Source: Burkholderiales bacterium
GTDB lineage: Bacteria > Pseudomonadota > Gammaproteobacteria > Burkholderiales > SG8-41
Direction: 5' to 3'
Length of the DNA: 64,000 nt
NCBI GenBank assembly: GCA_036262035.1
Contig: DATAJS010000031.1
Coordinates: 124,001-188,000 of the forward strand
Position numbers and translations under genes: made by a program. Positions 7,733 to 17,574 of this stretch are shown here, in pieces. The first letter of the stretch is position 1; each line of letters starts with the position of its first letter. The notes beneath the pieces were generated by a model, which had not been told where the DNA came from, made no database searches, and saw nothing but the letters and a program-made list of their open reading frames with translations.

Positions 7733-8806
7733 TCATTGCGCTTCGACTTCGGCCTTGACGCGGCGGGTCCGCACCGCCTCGGCGAGCTCTTCCAGCACGC
7801 TCAGCGAGTCTTCCCAGCCGAGACAGCCGTCGGTGATCGACACGCCGTACGTGAGCGGGGTCCCTGGTTTCAGGTCCTGCCGGCCGGGCTTGAGATGGCT
7901 CTCCATCATGATACCGAAGATGCGCGTGTCCCCCGTCGCGACCTGACGCGCCACGTCGTGCCCGACGTCGACCTGCTTCTGCGGATCCTTGCTGCTGTTG
8001 CCGTGGGAGAAGTCGATCATCACGCGCGCCGGGATCCCCGCTTCGGCGAGGCCCTTCGACGCAGCGTCGACGTTCGCGGCGTCGTAATTGGGGGCTTTGC
8101 CACCGCGCAATATGAGGTGGCAGTCCTCGTTGCCCGTCGTCGAGACGATCGCCGAATGCCCGCCCTTGGTGACCGACAGGAAGTGATGCGGCGCCTGCGC
8201 GGCGCGGATCGCGTCCACCGCGATGCGGATGTTGCCGTCGGTGCCGTTCTTGAAGCCCACCGGGCACGACAGGCCCGAGGCGAGCTCGCGGTGCACCTGG
8301 CTTTCGGTGGTGCGCGCGCCGATCGCGCCCCACGAGACGAGATCGGCGATGTACTGGGGCGTGATCATGTCGAGGAACTCGCAGCCTACCGGCACGCCCA
8401 GCTCGTTCACGTCGAGCAGGAACTGGCGGCCGATGCGCAGCCCGTCGTTGATGCTGAAGCTGCCGTCGAGCTTGGGATCGTTGATGAGACCTTTCCAGCC
8501 GACCGTGGTGCGCGGCTTCTCGAAGTACCCGCGCATCAGGATCAGCAGCTCACGGCCGAGCTTCTCGCGCGTGGCCAGCAGACGCTGCGCGTACTCCTTG
8601 GCCGCCTTGACGTCGTGTATCGAGCACGGGCCGGCGATGACGACCAGGCGGTCGTCGGCCCCGTGCAGCACGCGGTGGATCTGTTGCCGCGCTTCAACGA
8701 CCGTTTTCGCGGCCGCCTCGGTGATGCCGAACTCGCGCAGCACGTGCGACGGCGGCACCAGTTCCTTGATCTCCTTGATCCGTACATCGTCGGTCTTATA
8801 ATGCAT
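7733..8806 (-). CDS. aroG: 3-deoxy-7-phosphoheptulonate (DAHP) synthase, class I
   Basis: First step of the shikimate pathway, joining phosphoenolpyruvate and erythrose 4-phosphate. 357 residues, close to the usual 350. GPCSIHD places the metal-ligand Cys at 61, as in E. coli AroG. LMRGYFEKPRTTVGWKGLINDP, GFKNGTDGN and DFSHGNSSKDP are active-site segments. AroF/G/H isozyme identity, and so which aromatic amino acid inhibits it, cannot be read with certainty. It has its own promoter with a TATAAT -10 (8835-8840, minus strand). Confidence 0.96.
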   Translation of the reverse strand: MHYKTDDVRIKEIKELVPPSHVLREFGITEAAAKTVVEARQQIHRVLHGADDRLVVIAGPCSIHDVKAAKEYAQRLLATREKLGRELLILMRGYFEKPRTTVGWKGLINDPKLDGSFSINDGLRIGRQFLLDVNELGVPVGCEFLDMITPQYIADLVSWGAIGARTTESQVHRELASGLSCPVGFKNGTDGNIRIAVDAIRAAQAPHHFLSVTKGGHSAIVSTTGNEDCHLILRGGKAPNYDAANVDAASKGLAEAGIPARVMIDFSHGNSSKDPQKQVDVGHDVARQVATGDTRIFGIMMESHLKPGRQDLKPGTPLTYGVSITDGCLGWEDSLSVLEELAEAVRTRRVKAEVEAQ

Positions 8807-8834
8807 GCTGCGCCCAAACCATTGAAATCAAACC

Positions 8835-8840
8835 ATTATA
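8835..8840 (-). promoter_or_regulatory. -10 box of the aroG promoter
   Basis: TATAAT on the minus strand, about 30 bases upstream of the aroG ATG at 8806. The hexamer 17 bases further up (ATTCAC) is a poor -35. Confidence 0.5.
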
Positions 8841-8916
8841 CTCGCGAGCGGCGACAGGTGAATAGTTGCTGCAGCGCGCCTGACGGTGCCGCGGGGTTCC
8901 TCGAGGCGACCACGCT

Positions 8917-9510
8917 ATGCTCGGCGCTCTGCTGAAGAACATCACGAGCCGGAAAAAACGACCGGCGCCTGCCACGCCATTGCGCCTGCACATCGGCGGC
9001 AAGAGCCGGCACCCCGGCTGGCACGTGCTCGACGTGGTCTCCGGCGAGCACGTCGATTTCGTCGGCAGCTGCGTGGACCTGAGCCAGTTCCGCGACGGCA
9101 GCGTCGCCGAGATCTATGCCTCGCACGTGCTCGAGCATCTCGGCTACCAGAAGGACCTGTCCCGCGCCCTGTCCGAGTTCCGGCGCGTGCTCGCGCCGGG
9201 CGGGGCGGTGCGCCTGAGCGTTCCCGATCTCCAAACGCTCTGCGAGCTCTTCCTCGATCCGGCGCGCAGCGCCCAGGACCGCTTCCACGTGATGCGCATG
9301 ATGTTCGGCGGCCAGTTGGACGATGCCGACTTCCATCACGTCGGCCTGACCGAGGAGTTCCTGAGCGAATACCTGAAGCGGGCGGGCTTTGTCGACATCG
9401 TGCGTGTCGCCGATTTGCAGGGCTTCGACGATACGAGCCGACTGGTGTACGGCGGCCGCGCGATCAGCCTCAGCATGGTTGCGCACGCGCCGCAGGCGCC
9501 CGACGGCTGA
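8917..9510 (+). CDS. SAM-dependent methyltransferase, COG4627-like
   Basis: Predicted class I methyltransferase of 197 residues. The N-terminus LRLHIGGKSRHPGWHVLDV and the central ASHVLEHL...DLSRALSEFRRVLAPGGAVRLSVPDL are typical of small methyltransferases found in surface-polysaccharide clusters. It lies tail-to-tail, 9 bases apart, with an OGT-type glycosyltransferase gene, so a shared role in modifying glycans or a glycosylated protein is possible. Start ATG at 8917; the upstream Shine-Dalgarno sequence is weak. Substrate unknown. Confidence 0.8.
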   Translation: MLGALLKNITSRKKRPAPATPLRLHIGGKSRHPGWHVLDVVSGEHVDFVGSCVDLSQFRDGSVAEIYASHVLEHLGYQKDLSRALSEFRRVLAPGGAVRLSVPDLQTLCELFLDPARSAQDRFHVMRMMFGGQLDDADFHHVGLTEEFLSEYLKRAGFVDIVRVADLQGFDDTSRLVYGGRAISLSMVAHAPQAPDG

Positions 9511-9519
9511 GCTCGAGCC

Positions 9520-10965
9520 TCAGCGCGCGGCCGTCGCGCACCACGCCGTCCACGCCGTTCGCATCGCAGCTTCGAGATTCCGCGTGAAGCCGGCATGGTC
9601 GAGGAGCTTCGAGGCCGCCATGCGCGGCCTCAGCGCTGCGCGCTGCGCACGGCGGCGCGTCGCGTCCCGTGCGAGCGATACCGCGATGTCCACGAATTCG
9701 TCGGCCGTCCCGGCGACGAGCTCGCCGAGGCCCACGGCGGTGAGCAGAGACGCGCCGACTCGCGACATGTGAGCTTCGCCGGCCAGCGTGACGACCGGCA
9801 CACCCATCCACATCGCCTCGCAGGTCGTCGTCGTGCCGTGATAGGGAAACGTGTCGAGTGCGACGTCGGCCCTGCCGTACAGCGCGAGGTGCTCGGCGCG
9901 GTTCTCGATCCAGCCGTACAGCTCGACGCGCGCCGCATCGATGCCTTGTGCCGCGAACGCGTTGCGCAGGCGCTGCGCCGCCTCCGGTTCGTCGAGCAAC
10001 CTGCCGCCTTTGATCAGCATGCGCGAGTCCGGCACCGCTTTGATCACGCGCGACCACAACGCGATCACCGCGTCGTTCACTTTCTGCAAGGTATTGAACG
10101 AGCAGAACACGACATCCGCCGCTTCGTCGCGCGCCGCGACCGCAGGCGCATCGGCGGGAGGCTGGTAGACGAGAAACGGCGGCGGCAGGCGCACGAGGCG
10201 CTCGGTGTGGCGCACGTCGGCGCACGGCGGATCCGCGATGCCGTCGGTGACGCGGTAATCGATGCTCGCGAGACCCGTCGTGTCGGGATACCCGAGCCAG
10301 GTCATCTGCACCGGCGCCGGACGGCGCGCGAACACGCCAGGCCTGCCGAACTGCGTATGACCCGCGAGATCGACGAGAATGTCGACGCCGTCGGCGGCCA
10401 CGCGCCGCGCCAGCGCATCGTCGGACAACTCGTACGAGTCGAGCCACGCATCGGCGGAGCCCGCGATGCGCGCCGTCGTATCGTCGCGATACGGCCCGGT
10501 GTGATAGCAGCGGACCTCGAACGCCGAGCGGTCGTGCCGCGACAGCACGGGCTCGAAGAAATAGCTCACCGAGTGATCGGCGAAGTTCGGCGACACGTAG
10601 CCGATGCGCAACCGTCGATCGGGATCGGCGTCGATCGCGCGCGGCGGCAGCACGAACGGCGCGGCTTCGGCTTCGAGCATGCGTCCGTAACGCACGTGCA
10701 GCTCGAACAGCGCTTCGGGCGACGTCCGCTCGAGGTAATGCGACTGGAGCAGCGCGGCCGAGCGCAGCTCCTGGTGACCTTCGACCGCGAGGTTGCGGGG
10801 ATCGGCCGCGGCACCGACCTGTACGCGCACGACCGCGCGCGCCGTGCCGTCGGCGCCGAGCGCCGAGCCGCGGACGGCAAGCTCCTCGGTCGCTCGCGAG
10901 CTCGCATCCGGAAGCTGGGTGCGCCGTTTGCGCGCGAACAGCGTGTTTATGAGGCGCAGCAGCAT
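9520..10965 (-). CDS. Family 41 (OGT-like) glycosyltransferase without TPR repeats
   Basis: Protein of 481 residues matching the catalytic half of O-GlcNAc transferase (Glyco_transf_41). Key segments are LRIGYVSPNFADHSVSYFFEPV, DILVDLAGHTQFGRPGVFARRPAPVQMTWLGYPDTTGL, FCSFNTLQKVNDAVIALWSRVI and LDTFPYHGTTTTCEAMWMGVPVVTL. Bacterial members usually carry long N-terminal TPR arrays that bind the protein substrate; here only about 100 unrelated residues precede the catalytic region. It may glycosylate a surface protein using a nucleotide sugar. The paired methyltransferase gene lies next to it, convergent. Substrate and donor are unknown. Confidence 0.85.
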   Translation of the reverse strand: MLLRLINTLFARKRRTQLPDASSRATEELAVRGSALGADGTARAVVRVQVGAAADPRNLAVEGHQELRSAALLQSHYLERTSPEALFELHVRYGRMLEAEAAPFVLPPRAIDADPDRRLRIGYVSPNFADHSVSYFFEPVLSRHDRSAFEVRCYHTGPYRDDTTARIAGSADAWLDSYELSDDALARRVAADGVDILVDLAGHTQFGRPGVFARRPAPVQMTWLGYPDTTGLASIDYRVTDGIADPPCADVRHTERLVRLPPPFLVYQPPADAPAVAARDEAADVVFCSFNTLQKVNDAVIALWSRVIKAVPDSRMLIKGGRLLDEPEAAQRLRNAFAAQGIDAARVELYGWIENRAEHLALYGRADVALDTFPYHGTTTTCEAMWMGVPVVTLAGEAHMSRVGASLLTAVGLGELVAGTADEFVDIAVSLARDATRRRAQRAALRPRMAASKLLDHAGFTRNLEAAMRTAWTAWCATAAR

Positions 10966-10987
10966 GCGCGCCGCGCCCCGGGAGCGC

Positions 10988-12475
10988 TTAAACCGTGCCG
11001 CCGACCGTCAGCGCGTCGATGCGCATCGTCGGCTGGCCGACCCCGACCGGTACGCTCTGGCCTTCCTTGCCGCACGTGCCGACACCGGTGTCGAGCGCCA
11101 TGTCGTTGCCGATCATCGACACCCGCGTCAGCGCATCGGGACCGTTGCCGATGAGCGTGGCGCCTTTCACCGGGTACGTGACTTTGCCGTTCTCGATCGC
11201 GTACGCTTCCGACGCCGAGAACACGAACTTGCCGTTGGTGATGTCGACCTGGCCGCCGCCGAAGTTCACCGCGTAGATGCCGTTCTTGACCGACGCGATG
11301 ATCTCCTGCGGGTCCTTGTCGCCGGCGAGCATGTAGGTATTCGTCATGCGCGGCATCGGGATGTGCGCGTACGATTCGCGCCGCCCGTTGCCGGTCGGCG
11401 CGACGCCCATGAGCCGCGCGTTGAGGCTGTCCTGCAGATAGCCGCGCAGCACGCCGTTCTCGATGAGCACGTTGTGCTGGGTCGGATTGCCTTCATCGTC
11501 GACGTTGAGCGAGCCGCGGCGCTCTCGCAGCGTGCCGTCGTCGACCACCGTCACGCCGGGCGCAGCGACGCGCTCGCCGATGCGGCCGCTGAACGCCGAC
11601 GTGCCTTTGCGGTTGAAATCGCCTTCGAGGCCGTGGCCGACCGCTTCGTGCAGCAGCACCCCGGGCCAGCCCGGTCCGAGCACGACCGTCATCGGTCCCG
11701 CGGGCGCCGGGCGCGCGTCGAGGTTGACGACCGCCTGATGGACCGCTTTCTGCGCGTAATCCTGCAGCACCGAGTCGGTGAAGTACGCGTAATCGAAGCG
11801 CCCGCCGCCGCCCGCGCTGCCCTGCTCGCGCCGGCCGTTGTCCTCGACGATGACCTGCACCGAGAGCCGCACGAGCGGCCGCACGTCGGCCGCCATGAGA
11901 CCGTCGGAGCGCGCGACCATCACGACCTCGTACTCGGCCGCGAGCCACGCCATCACCTGCGTGACGCGGTTGTCGAGCGAGCGCGCGTAGCGCTCGAGCC
12001 GCTCGAGCAGCGACACCTTGTCCTGGTCGTTGAGGCTGTCGAGCGGATCCTTCGCGGCGTAGAGGTTGCGAGCGCCGCCGCGCTTGACCACCTGCACGCC
12101 GCCCGCCTGGCCCGCGCGCGCGATCGCACGCGTGGCTTCCGCCGCGGAGGTGAGGGCCGGCAGGCTGATGTCGTCGGAGTACGCGAAAGCGGTCTTTTCC
12201 CCGCTCACCGCGCGCACGCCCACGCCCTGGTCGATGTTGAAGCTGCCCGACTTGACGATGCCTTCCTCGAGGCTCCACGACTCGCTGCGGCTGTACTGGA
12301 AGTACAGGTCGGCGTAATCGACCTTGTGCGTCATGATCTGGCCGAACACGCTCTGCAGCCGGTTATCGTCGAGCGAGTACGGCGCGAGCAGGATCTCCTG
12401 CGCGGTGTCGAAAGGCAGATCGATGAGCGAGATGCCGGAAAGGTTCTGCGTCTGTGTTTGCGTCTGAAGGCTCAC
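10988..12475 (-). CDS. tldD: Metalloprotease TldD
   Basis: Subunit of the TldD/PmbA (TldE) metalloprotease, which degrades unfolded peptides and processes modified peptides. 495 residues. The zinc motif HExxxH is seen as HEAVGH (276-281), within [21 protein letters not shown]. The partner pmbA lies at 49549-50889, far away, which is normal. The N-terminus starts with a Gln/Thr repeat of no evident role. It follows the nitrilase gene by about 55 bases on the same strand. Confidence 0.96.
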   Translation of the reverse strand: MSLQTQTQTQNLSGISLIDLPFDTAQEILLAPYSLDDNRLQSVFGQIMTHKVDYADLYFQYSRSESWSLEEGIVKSGSFNIDQGVGVRAVSGEKTAFAYSDDISLPALTSAAEATRAIARAGQAGGVQVVKRGGARNLYAAKDPLDSLNDQDKVSLLERLERYARSLDNRVTQVMAWLAAEYEVVMVARSDGLMAADVRPLVRLSVQVIVEDNGRREQGSAGGGGRFDYAYFTDSVLQDYAQKAVHQAVVNLDARPAPAGPMTVVLGPGWPGVLLHEAVGHGLEGDFNRKGTSAFSGRIGERVAAPGVTVVDDGTLRERRGSLNVDDEGNPTQHNVLIENGVLRGYLQDSLNARLMGVAPTGNGRRESYAHIPMPRMTNTYMLAGDKDPQEIIASVKNGIYAVNFGGGQVDITNGKFVFSASEAYAIENGKVTYPVKGATLIGNGPDALTRVSMIGNDMALDTGVGTCGKEGQSVPVGVGQPTMRIDALTVGGTV

Positions 12476-12530
12476 GGTGGCTGGCTTTGAAAGAGGGCAG
12501 TAAGTAGAGACAGCGGTTGCGCCGGTAAGT

Positions 12531-13346
12531 TTACGGGAGCACCCGGTGCGACAGCGCCGGCAGGCTCTGCCGCACGCGTTTGAGGTGCGCGTGGTCGATG
12601 TCGCCCACCACCACGCCGGTGCCGCCGGGCAGGCGGTCGACGACCACGCCCCACGGGTCGACGAGCATGGAGTCGCCGTTGGTCTCGCGCCTGTTGGCGT
12701 GACGGCCGCCCTGCGCGGGCGCGAGCAGATACGCGAGGTTCTCGATCGCGCGGGCGCGCACCAGCGTCTCCCAGTGCGCCCGTCCCGTCGTCGCGGTGAA
12801 CGCCGACGGCGCCAGGATGAGGTCGACGCCTTTCATCTGGCGATACAGCTCGGGGAAGCGCAGGTCGTAGCAGATCGACAGCCCGATCTTCCCGAACGGC
12901 GAATCGAAGGTGACGACTTTGTCTCCGCGCTCGATCGTGCGCGGCTCGGAATAGCTCTCGTTGCCCTGCTCGAACGCGAAGAGGTGGATCTTGTCGTAGC
13001 GCGCGACGCACTTGCCCTGATCGTCGTACACCAGCGTCGTATTGCGGACCTTGTCTGCAACCTTCGCGACGAGCGGCACCGAGCCGCCGACGAGCCAGAT
13101 CCTGTACTTGCGCGCGGTCTCGGCGAGAAAGCTCTGGATCGGACCCGCGCCCTGCTCCTCGCGCACCCTGACCTTGTCGCGCTCGTCGAGGCCGAAGATC
13201 GGGAAATACTCGGGCAGGGCGACGAGCTGCGCGCCGCGCTCGACCGCGGTCTCGATGAGGCGGCCGGCTTCCTTCAGGTTGTCTTCGACGACGGGGCCCG
13301 AGGTCATCTGGACCGCGGCTACGCGCGCTTTCGTCAGAGTGGTCAT
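12531..13346 (-). CDS. Carbon-nitrogen hydrolase (Nit/omega-amidase type)
   Basis: Nitrilase-superfamily amidase of 271 residues. The catalytic triad is visible: Glu46 (LPEYF), Lys119 (YDKIHLF) and Cys159 ([12 protein letters not shown]). It is closest to the Nit1/YafV-like group, whose members hydrolyse deaminated glutathione or omega-amides. The ATG at 13346 overlaps the stop of the upstream small gene (ATGA), so the genes are co-translated. Position between yhdP and tldD is a recurrent betaproteobacterial arrangement. Substrate is inferred from family only. Confidence 0.9.
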   Translation of the reverse strand: MTTLTKARVAAVQMTSGPVVEDNLKEAGRLIETAVERGAQLVALPEYFPIFGLDERDKVRVREEQGAGPIQSFLAETARKYRIWLVGGSVPLVAKVADKVRNTTLVYDDQGKCVARYDKIHLFAFEQGNESYSEPRTIERGDKVVTFDSPFGKIGLSICYDLRFPELYRQMKGVDLILAPSAFTATTGRAHWETLVRARAIENLAYLLAPAQGGRHANRRETNGDSMLVDPWGVVVDRLPGGTGVVVGDIDHAHLKRVRQSLPALSHRVLP

Positions 13347-13657
13347 GGCGTGATCTCTAGCGTGATGGATGCGCCCGGCGCCGCGTCGGCGCGCAGGACC
13401 GTACGCCGCGAGTCTATCGCGAGCGCGGCCAGCCAGGAGCGCAGTTCTTCCGCCTGCACCAGCGGCTCCTGCCCGGGACCGTGGTGGATCACGATCCGGG
13501 CTTCGGGCTTGGCGAGCGCGGCCGCGACCGCGCGCCGCACGTTCTCCTGGTCGAGCACCGCCCGGGCGGTGCGCGGCCGGTCCCAGAGCTCGGGCGGCAC
13601 GTCGAAGGTCTGCGCGCGGGCGCCAACTGCCGACAGCGCGGCCAGGACGAACAGCAT
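13343..13657 (-). CDS. Small exported protein of unknown function
   Basis: Protein of 104 residues with a clear signal peptide (MLFVLAALSAVGARA) and a mature domain with no recognised motif (RIVIHHGPGQEPLVQAEELRSWLAALAIDSRRTVLRADAAPGASITLEI). A TTG at 13669, overlapping the yhdP stop, is an alternative start. The stop overlaps the nitrilase ATG. Tight packing between yhdP and the nitrilase gene supports that it is real. It may act in the envelope with YhdP, but that is a guess. Confidence 0.7.
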   Translation of the reverse strand: MLFVLAALSAVGARAQTFDVPPELWDRPRTARAVLDQENVRRAVAAALAKPEARIVIHHGPGQEPLVQAEELRSWLAALAIDSRRTVLRADAAPGASITLEITP

Positions 13658-13665
13658 TCTCGCGA

Positions 13666-16600
13666 TCAAGGCGTTCCTTCGGGCGTGGTCAGCGCGGCAC
13701 GTTCGGGCTTGGCGACCTGGGGATCGGACCAGCTTCCGGTCACGATGTATTCGAACGAGATGAGCTGCTCGATCGGATCCTTGAGGATCTTCTGCGCGAG
13801 GAACGCGGCGACGCCGGCGACCGGTCCGCCGACGAGCGACGCACCGAGCGCAACACCTTCGGAGAGGTGGGGGATCACGCGCACGCGCAATTTCTGCGTC
13901 TCGCGCACGAGATCGACGTCGCCGGTCATCACCACGCGCGCGGCGGGACCGGCCATGCGGAAGTTGTCGGCGCTGGCGACGCCGCGGTCGATGCGCGCGC
14001 CGCCGACGATGCCGTCGAACGCGAAACCCTCGCTGAAGATGTCGCGGAAATCGAGCGAGATGCGCCGCGGCAGCGATTGCAGCGAGAGGATGCCCAGCAG
14101 CTTGCCGAGGCCCGGTTCGAGCTTCACGAACTGGCCTTTGGCCGCGTCGAAGTTGAGGTTGCCCGAGAGGCTCGGATAGTCGAAGTCGAGCGGGCCTCCG
14201 CTCCACGCGAGCTGTCCTTCGATCTTCGCGGTGCCGCCCTTGATGCCGGCGGGCAGCGCCCAGCGCGCGAGCGCCTTGCCGATGTCGCTCACGTCCATCT
14301 TCACGTTGAGCCGGGTGCGCGGCTGCGCTGCGCCCGCCTGCCATACGCCGTCGGCGTTGAGCACGTTGTCGGCACTGGAGACGCGCAGGCGCTCGATCTT
14401 CCAGTCGCGGCCTTCGTGCAGCGCGTTGAGCTCGAGCTTGCCGAGCTGCTTCTGGCCGTACTGGAACTGGTCGACGACGACGTCGAGCGCCGGAAGGTCG
14501 GGGGATTTGGCGGCGGGCTTCGGAGCGGTCTTGTTGTCCGACGCCGCGAGCGTGAGCCGCTTGAAGCGCGCGTTGAGGCGTCCCTTGCCTTCGCCGCGCC
14601 ACGTCGCGGTGCCTTCGATCTCGCGGCCGTCGAGCGTGAGCTGGGTCGCGCCGCTCTGCGGTGTCGCGACGATGCCGACGTCGTTGAAGCGACGGCCGAA
14701 GAATCCGATCTGTCCGACCGTGACGTCGAGGCCGCCGAGCTGGGAACCGCCTTCGCCCGGATCGCCGGGACCGCCGCGGGTGAACGCGATCCACTCGTCG
14801 AGATCGACGCTCTTCAGCGCGCCGCGCACCCATACGCCGGGCTTGTCGGGCTCGCCGGCTTCGCCGCCACCCAGGCGCACGGCGCCGCGCTCGATCACCG
14901 CCTGCTTCTCGTCGCCGCGGCGTATCAGGTCCGCCCTGACGATGTCGCCGTACGCCACGAGCAGCCGGTCCTGCTGCGGCGCCAGGAACCGGCGCTCGAT
15001 CCGGACCGGGACCGCCTCAGACGCGGTCTTCGCGAACGGCGGCGGCAGCGCCGACGTCACGCCGACGAGGTTCGATTCGACGACGAGGTCGGGAATCTTC
15101 CGGCGCAGCGTGAGCACGCCGCGCCAGTCGGTCGAGCCGCGCAACTGCTGCATCCAGCCGGGTGCGGCGATCTTGCGCAGGTTGTCCATGTTGACGCGGC
15201 CCGCCAGGGTCGCGCGCATCGTCGCGTCCTTGGGCACCGACGCCGCGGTCACCGTGAGCGGACCGCCGAGGAAGTTGGCGCTCGCGGTCGGCACGCGCAC
15301 CGAAGCTTCGGTGAACTCGATGCGCCCGTTCGCCTGCTCGAGCGGCGGCACGTCGCGCTCGAACACGATGTTGTTGTTGCCGAACGCGTACACGCCCGAG
15401 ACTTTCGTCGACGGCAGCTGGCCGAGCGGCAGCGTGAGCTTGAGCGCGAGGCGCCCCGTGCCCTGCGCCTGTATGCCTTCGGTGAAGCGGTCGATCATCT
15501 CGGTCACCGGGCTCTTCGCGATGAATGCGAGGAAGTCGCCCGTGAGCCCTTCGGCTTCGCCGCGGACGTCGAGCACTTCCGGACGCGCCTTGAGGTCCGG
15601 GATCTCGCCGGCGACCGGTCCGATCTTCACACCGCTGATCGTTCCGCGGCGGGCGGCGAAGTCGAGCCGCGTGCCGCGGAACTGGAATTCGCCTTCGATG
15701 TTCTCGATGCGCGGCCAGCGCTCGGCGTAATCGAGGATGCCGCCGCTCACCTTGGCCGCGACGTGGAAGATACCGCGCTTGTCGCCGGCGAACGGGAAGT
15801 CGTCGAGCTTGCCTTTCAGCCTGAAGCGCACGTCGTTCGATTCGCCCGCGACGACCGCGCGCTCGAGCCACGCGCGCACCTTCGGGAATTCGCCCGCCGG
15901 AAGGTACTTCGGCGCCGCGCGCGCATTGGCGCGCGACAGGGTGCCGGTGAGGTCCGCTTCGCCGCGCCCGGCCGAAGACACGCGATAGGTGCCGAAGAGC
16001 GTGCCTGCCGCATCCGCGTTCGAGAACGACACGTTGCTGAGCTTGAGATCGACGTGATCGGCCGCGCGCGTCCACGCGATCTGCGCGGTGAGCGTGTCGA
16101 AGCCGAGCGCGTCGGTGAACACCGCCGGCAAGTCGAGGCTCGTGCGCTCGCCCACGACGTGCAGCGTGCCGCCTTTTTCGGTCGCGTCGACGTTGCCGCT
16201 CACGCCCGAAAGCCCCGGGGTCTTCTCGAAACGATTGACCGCCAGCGCTTCGAAACGTCCGCGCACGCTGTAGCGCTGCGGCGCCGGCAGCTCGCCCTGC
16301 CACTTCATCACGACGTCGTGCAGCCGCCCGCGCGGCGAGTACGCGACGAGCCGCGCGCGCACATCGTCGCCGAGCGGCAGGCGGTCGGCGATCGTCACGA
16401 GCGGCGCGAGCTCCAGAGCATTGGCCTGCAGCTCGCCCGCCTGCGTGCCCTTGCCGTCGTTCGTGATGCGCAGCAGGAAATCGGCGGGCGGGAGCGTGGT
16501 GCCGGCGCTCGCGAGCTCGAGCCTGGCCGTCGCGAACTCGAAGCCGCGCGGCACGCGCTTCCACGAAAGCCTGCCGGCAAGCGCATCGAGCTCGAGCTCC

Positions 16601-17496
16601 GGCAGCTCTTTACGCAGGCGCGTGCGCACGTCGCCCAGCCTCACGTCGGCGACGATCTCGGCGAGCCGGTGATCGCTGAAGGTGAGCCAGGTGCGCAGCG
16701 CGCCGCTGCCGCGCGTGAGCTCGACCGGGACGTCCACCCACGCGTTCCACGCGGCGAGGTCGTCGGACTGGAGCTGCATGAAGATCCGCCCGTTCCAGTT
16801 CGACACGACGTCTGCGCTGTCGCCGCGGACGTCGCCGCGCACGTCGAGCGGTCCGGCGAGCGCTTGCGGCGGCGTCGCGCGCAGCCCGAAGCGATGGCGG
16901 CTGCCGCGGTTGACCATGTGCAGGTTGACCGATGAGAGCTCCAGCCTGTCTGCCTTGCGCACCTCGTCGGTCCACGCGACCTTCGCATCGTGCACCTCCA
17001 CGTCGGGCTGATCGAGCAGCCATTCGGTGAAACCGCTGTGACGCTTGTCGTCGATCTCGAGCTCGATGCCCGCGACCGACAGTACGCCTCGCGCGTCGCG
17101 CCGCACCTCGAGCTGAGGGCTGAAGATGTCGAGCGCCTGGAAATGGAGATTGAGCGCCGCGAGCGAGCGCCACGCGATCGTGCTCTCGACGCGCTCGAGC
17201 TCGAGGGCCGGCTTATCGGAGCGGTCGTACACCGTGACGTTGCCGAGCACGAGGTGCGGCCGCATCCCGTCCCAGTCGCCCGAGATGCTGCCGATGGTGA
17301 TACGCAGTTGCGCGGCACGGCTCACCGCCGCGGCGATGTCGTCGCGGTAGCGGTCGATGTTGGGGAGAAACCAGTAGCGCAGCGACAACACCACCGCCGC
17401 ACACGTCAGGGCCGCGGCTATCAGGGTCCACGCGAACGCGCGCGAGGTCCAGATCGAGCTCTTTCTTACCCAGCCGAGCGCGGCCGCGAACGCCAC
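13666..17496 (-). CDS. yhdP: AsmA-like envelope protein YhdP
   Basis: Very large inner-membrane-anchored periplasmic protein, about 1276 residues. It has one TM segment near the N-terminus (FAWTLIAAALTCAAVVLSLRYW), then a long beta-rich region and a C-terminal AsmA-like part (SLPRRISLDFRDIFSEGFAFDGIVGGARIDRGV, KILKDPIEQLISFEYIVTGSWSDPQV). Family members form hydrophobic-groove bridges that carry phospholipid to the outer membrane. I place the start at GTG 17496; ATG 17571 would intrude on the divergent glnE start. No truncation is seen. The following small gene overlaps its stop. Confidence 0.92.
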   Translation of the reverse strand: MAFAAALGWVRKSSIWTSRAFAWTLIAAALTCAAVVLSLRYWFLPNIDRYRDDIAAAVSRAAQLRITIGSISGDWDGMRPHLVLGNVTVYDRSDKPALELERVESTIAWRSLAALNLHFQALDIFSPQLEVRRDARGVLSVAGIELEIDDKRHSGFTEWLLDQPDVEVHDAKVAWTDEVRKADRLELSSVNLHMVNRGSRHRFGLRATPPQALAGPLDVRGDVRGDSADVVSNWNGRIFMQLQSDDLAAWNAWVDVPVELTRGSGALRTWLTFSDHRLAEIVADVRLGDVRTRLRKELPELELDALAGRLSWKRVPRGFEFATARLELASAGTTLPPADFLLRITNDGKGTQAGELQANALELAPLVTIADRLPLGDDVRARLVAYSPRGRLHDVVMKWQGELPAPQRYSVRGRFEALAVNRFEKTPGLSGVSGNVDATEKGGTLHVVGERTSLDLPAVFTDALGFDTLTAQIAWTRAADHVDLKLSNVSFSNADAAGTLFGTYRVSSAGRGEADLTGTLSRANARAAPKYLPAGEFPKVRAWLERAVVAGESNDVRFRLKGKLDDFPFAGDKRGIFHVAAKVSGGILDYAERWPRIENIEGEFQFRGTRLDFAARRGTISGVKIGPVAGEIPDLKARPEVLDVRGEAEGLTGDFLAFIAKSPVTEMIDRFTEGIQAQGTGRLALKLTLPLGQLPSTKVSGVYAFGNNNIVFERDVPPLEQANGRIEFTEASVRVPTASANFLGGPLTVTAASVPKDATMRATLAGRVNMDNLRKIAAPGWMQQLRGSTDWRGVLTLRRKIPDLVVESNLVGVTSALPPPFAKTASEAVPVRIERRFLAPQQDRLLVAYGDIVRADLIRRGDEKQAVIERGAVRLGGGEAGEPDKPGVWVRGALKSVDLDEWIAFTRGGPGDPGEGGSQLGGLDVTVGQIGFFGRRFNDVGIVATPQSGATQLTLDGREIEGTATWRGEGKGRLNARFKRLTLAASDNKTAPKPAAKSPDLPALDVVVDQFQYGQKQLGKLELNALHEGRDWKIERLRVSSADNVLNADGVWQAGAAQPRTRLNVKMDVSDIGKALARWALPAGIKGGTAKIEGQLAWSGGPLDFDYPSLSGNLNFDAAKGQFVKLEPGLGKLLGILSLQSLPRRISLDFRDIFSEGFAFDGIVGGARIDRGVASADNFRMAGPAARVVMTGDVDLVRETQKLRVRVIPHLSEGVALGASLVGGPVAGVAAFLAQKILKDPIEQLISFEYIVTGSWSDPQVAKPERAALTTPEGTP

Positions 17497-17574
17497 TTTT
17501 TTGCCTGATATCCCGAAAAATGCGATAGTCGAACGAGGTGTCGCCAATTGTACTCTCAGTGCTCCGGCCACTGC

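Noticed and set aside
13369-16935. A 1188-codon plus-strand open frame
   Set aside because: It is the antisense shadow of yhdP, rich in Arg/Ala/Asp with no domain; high G+C keeps the opposite frame open.
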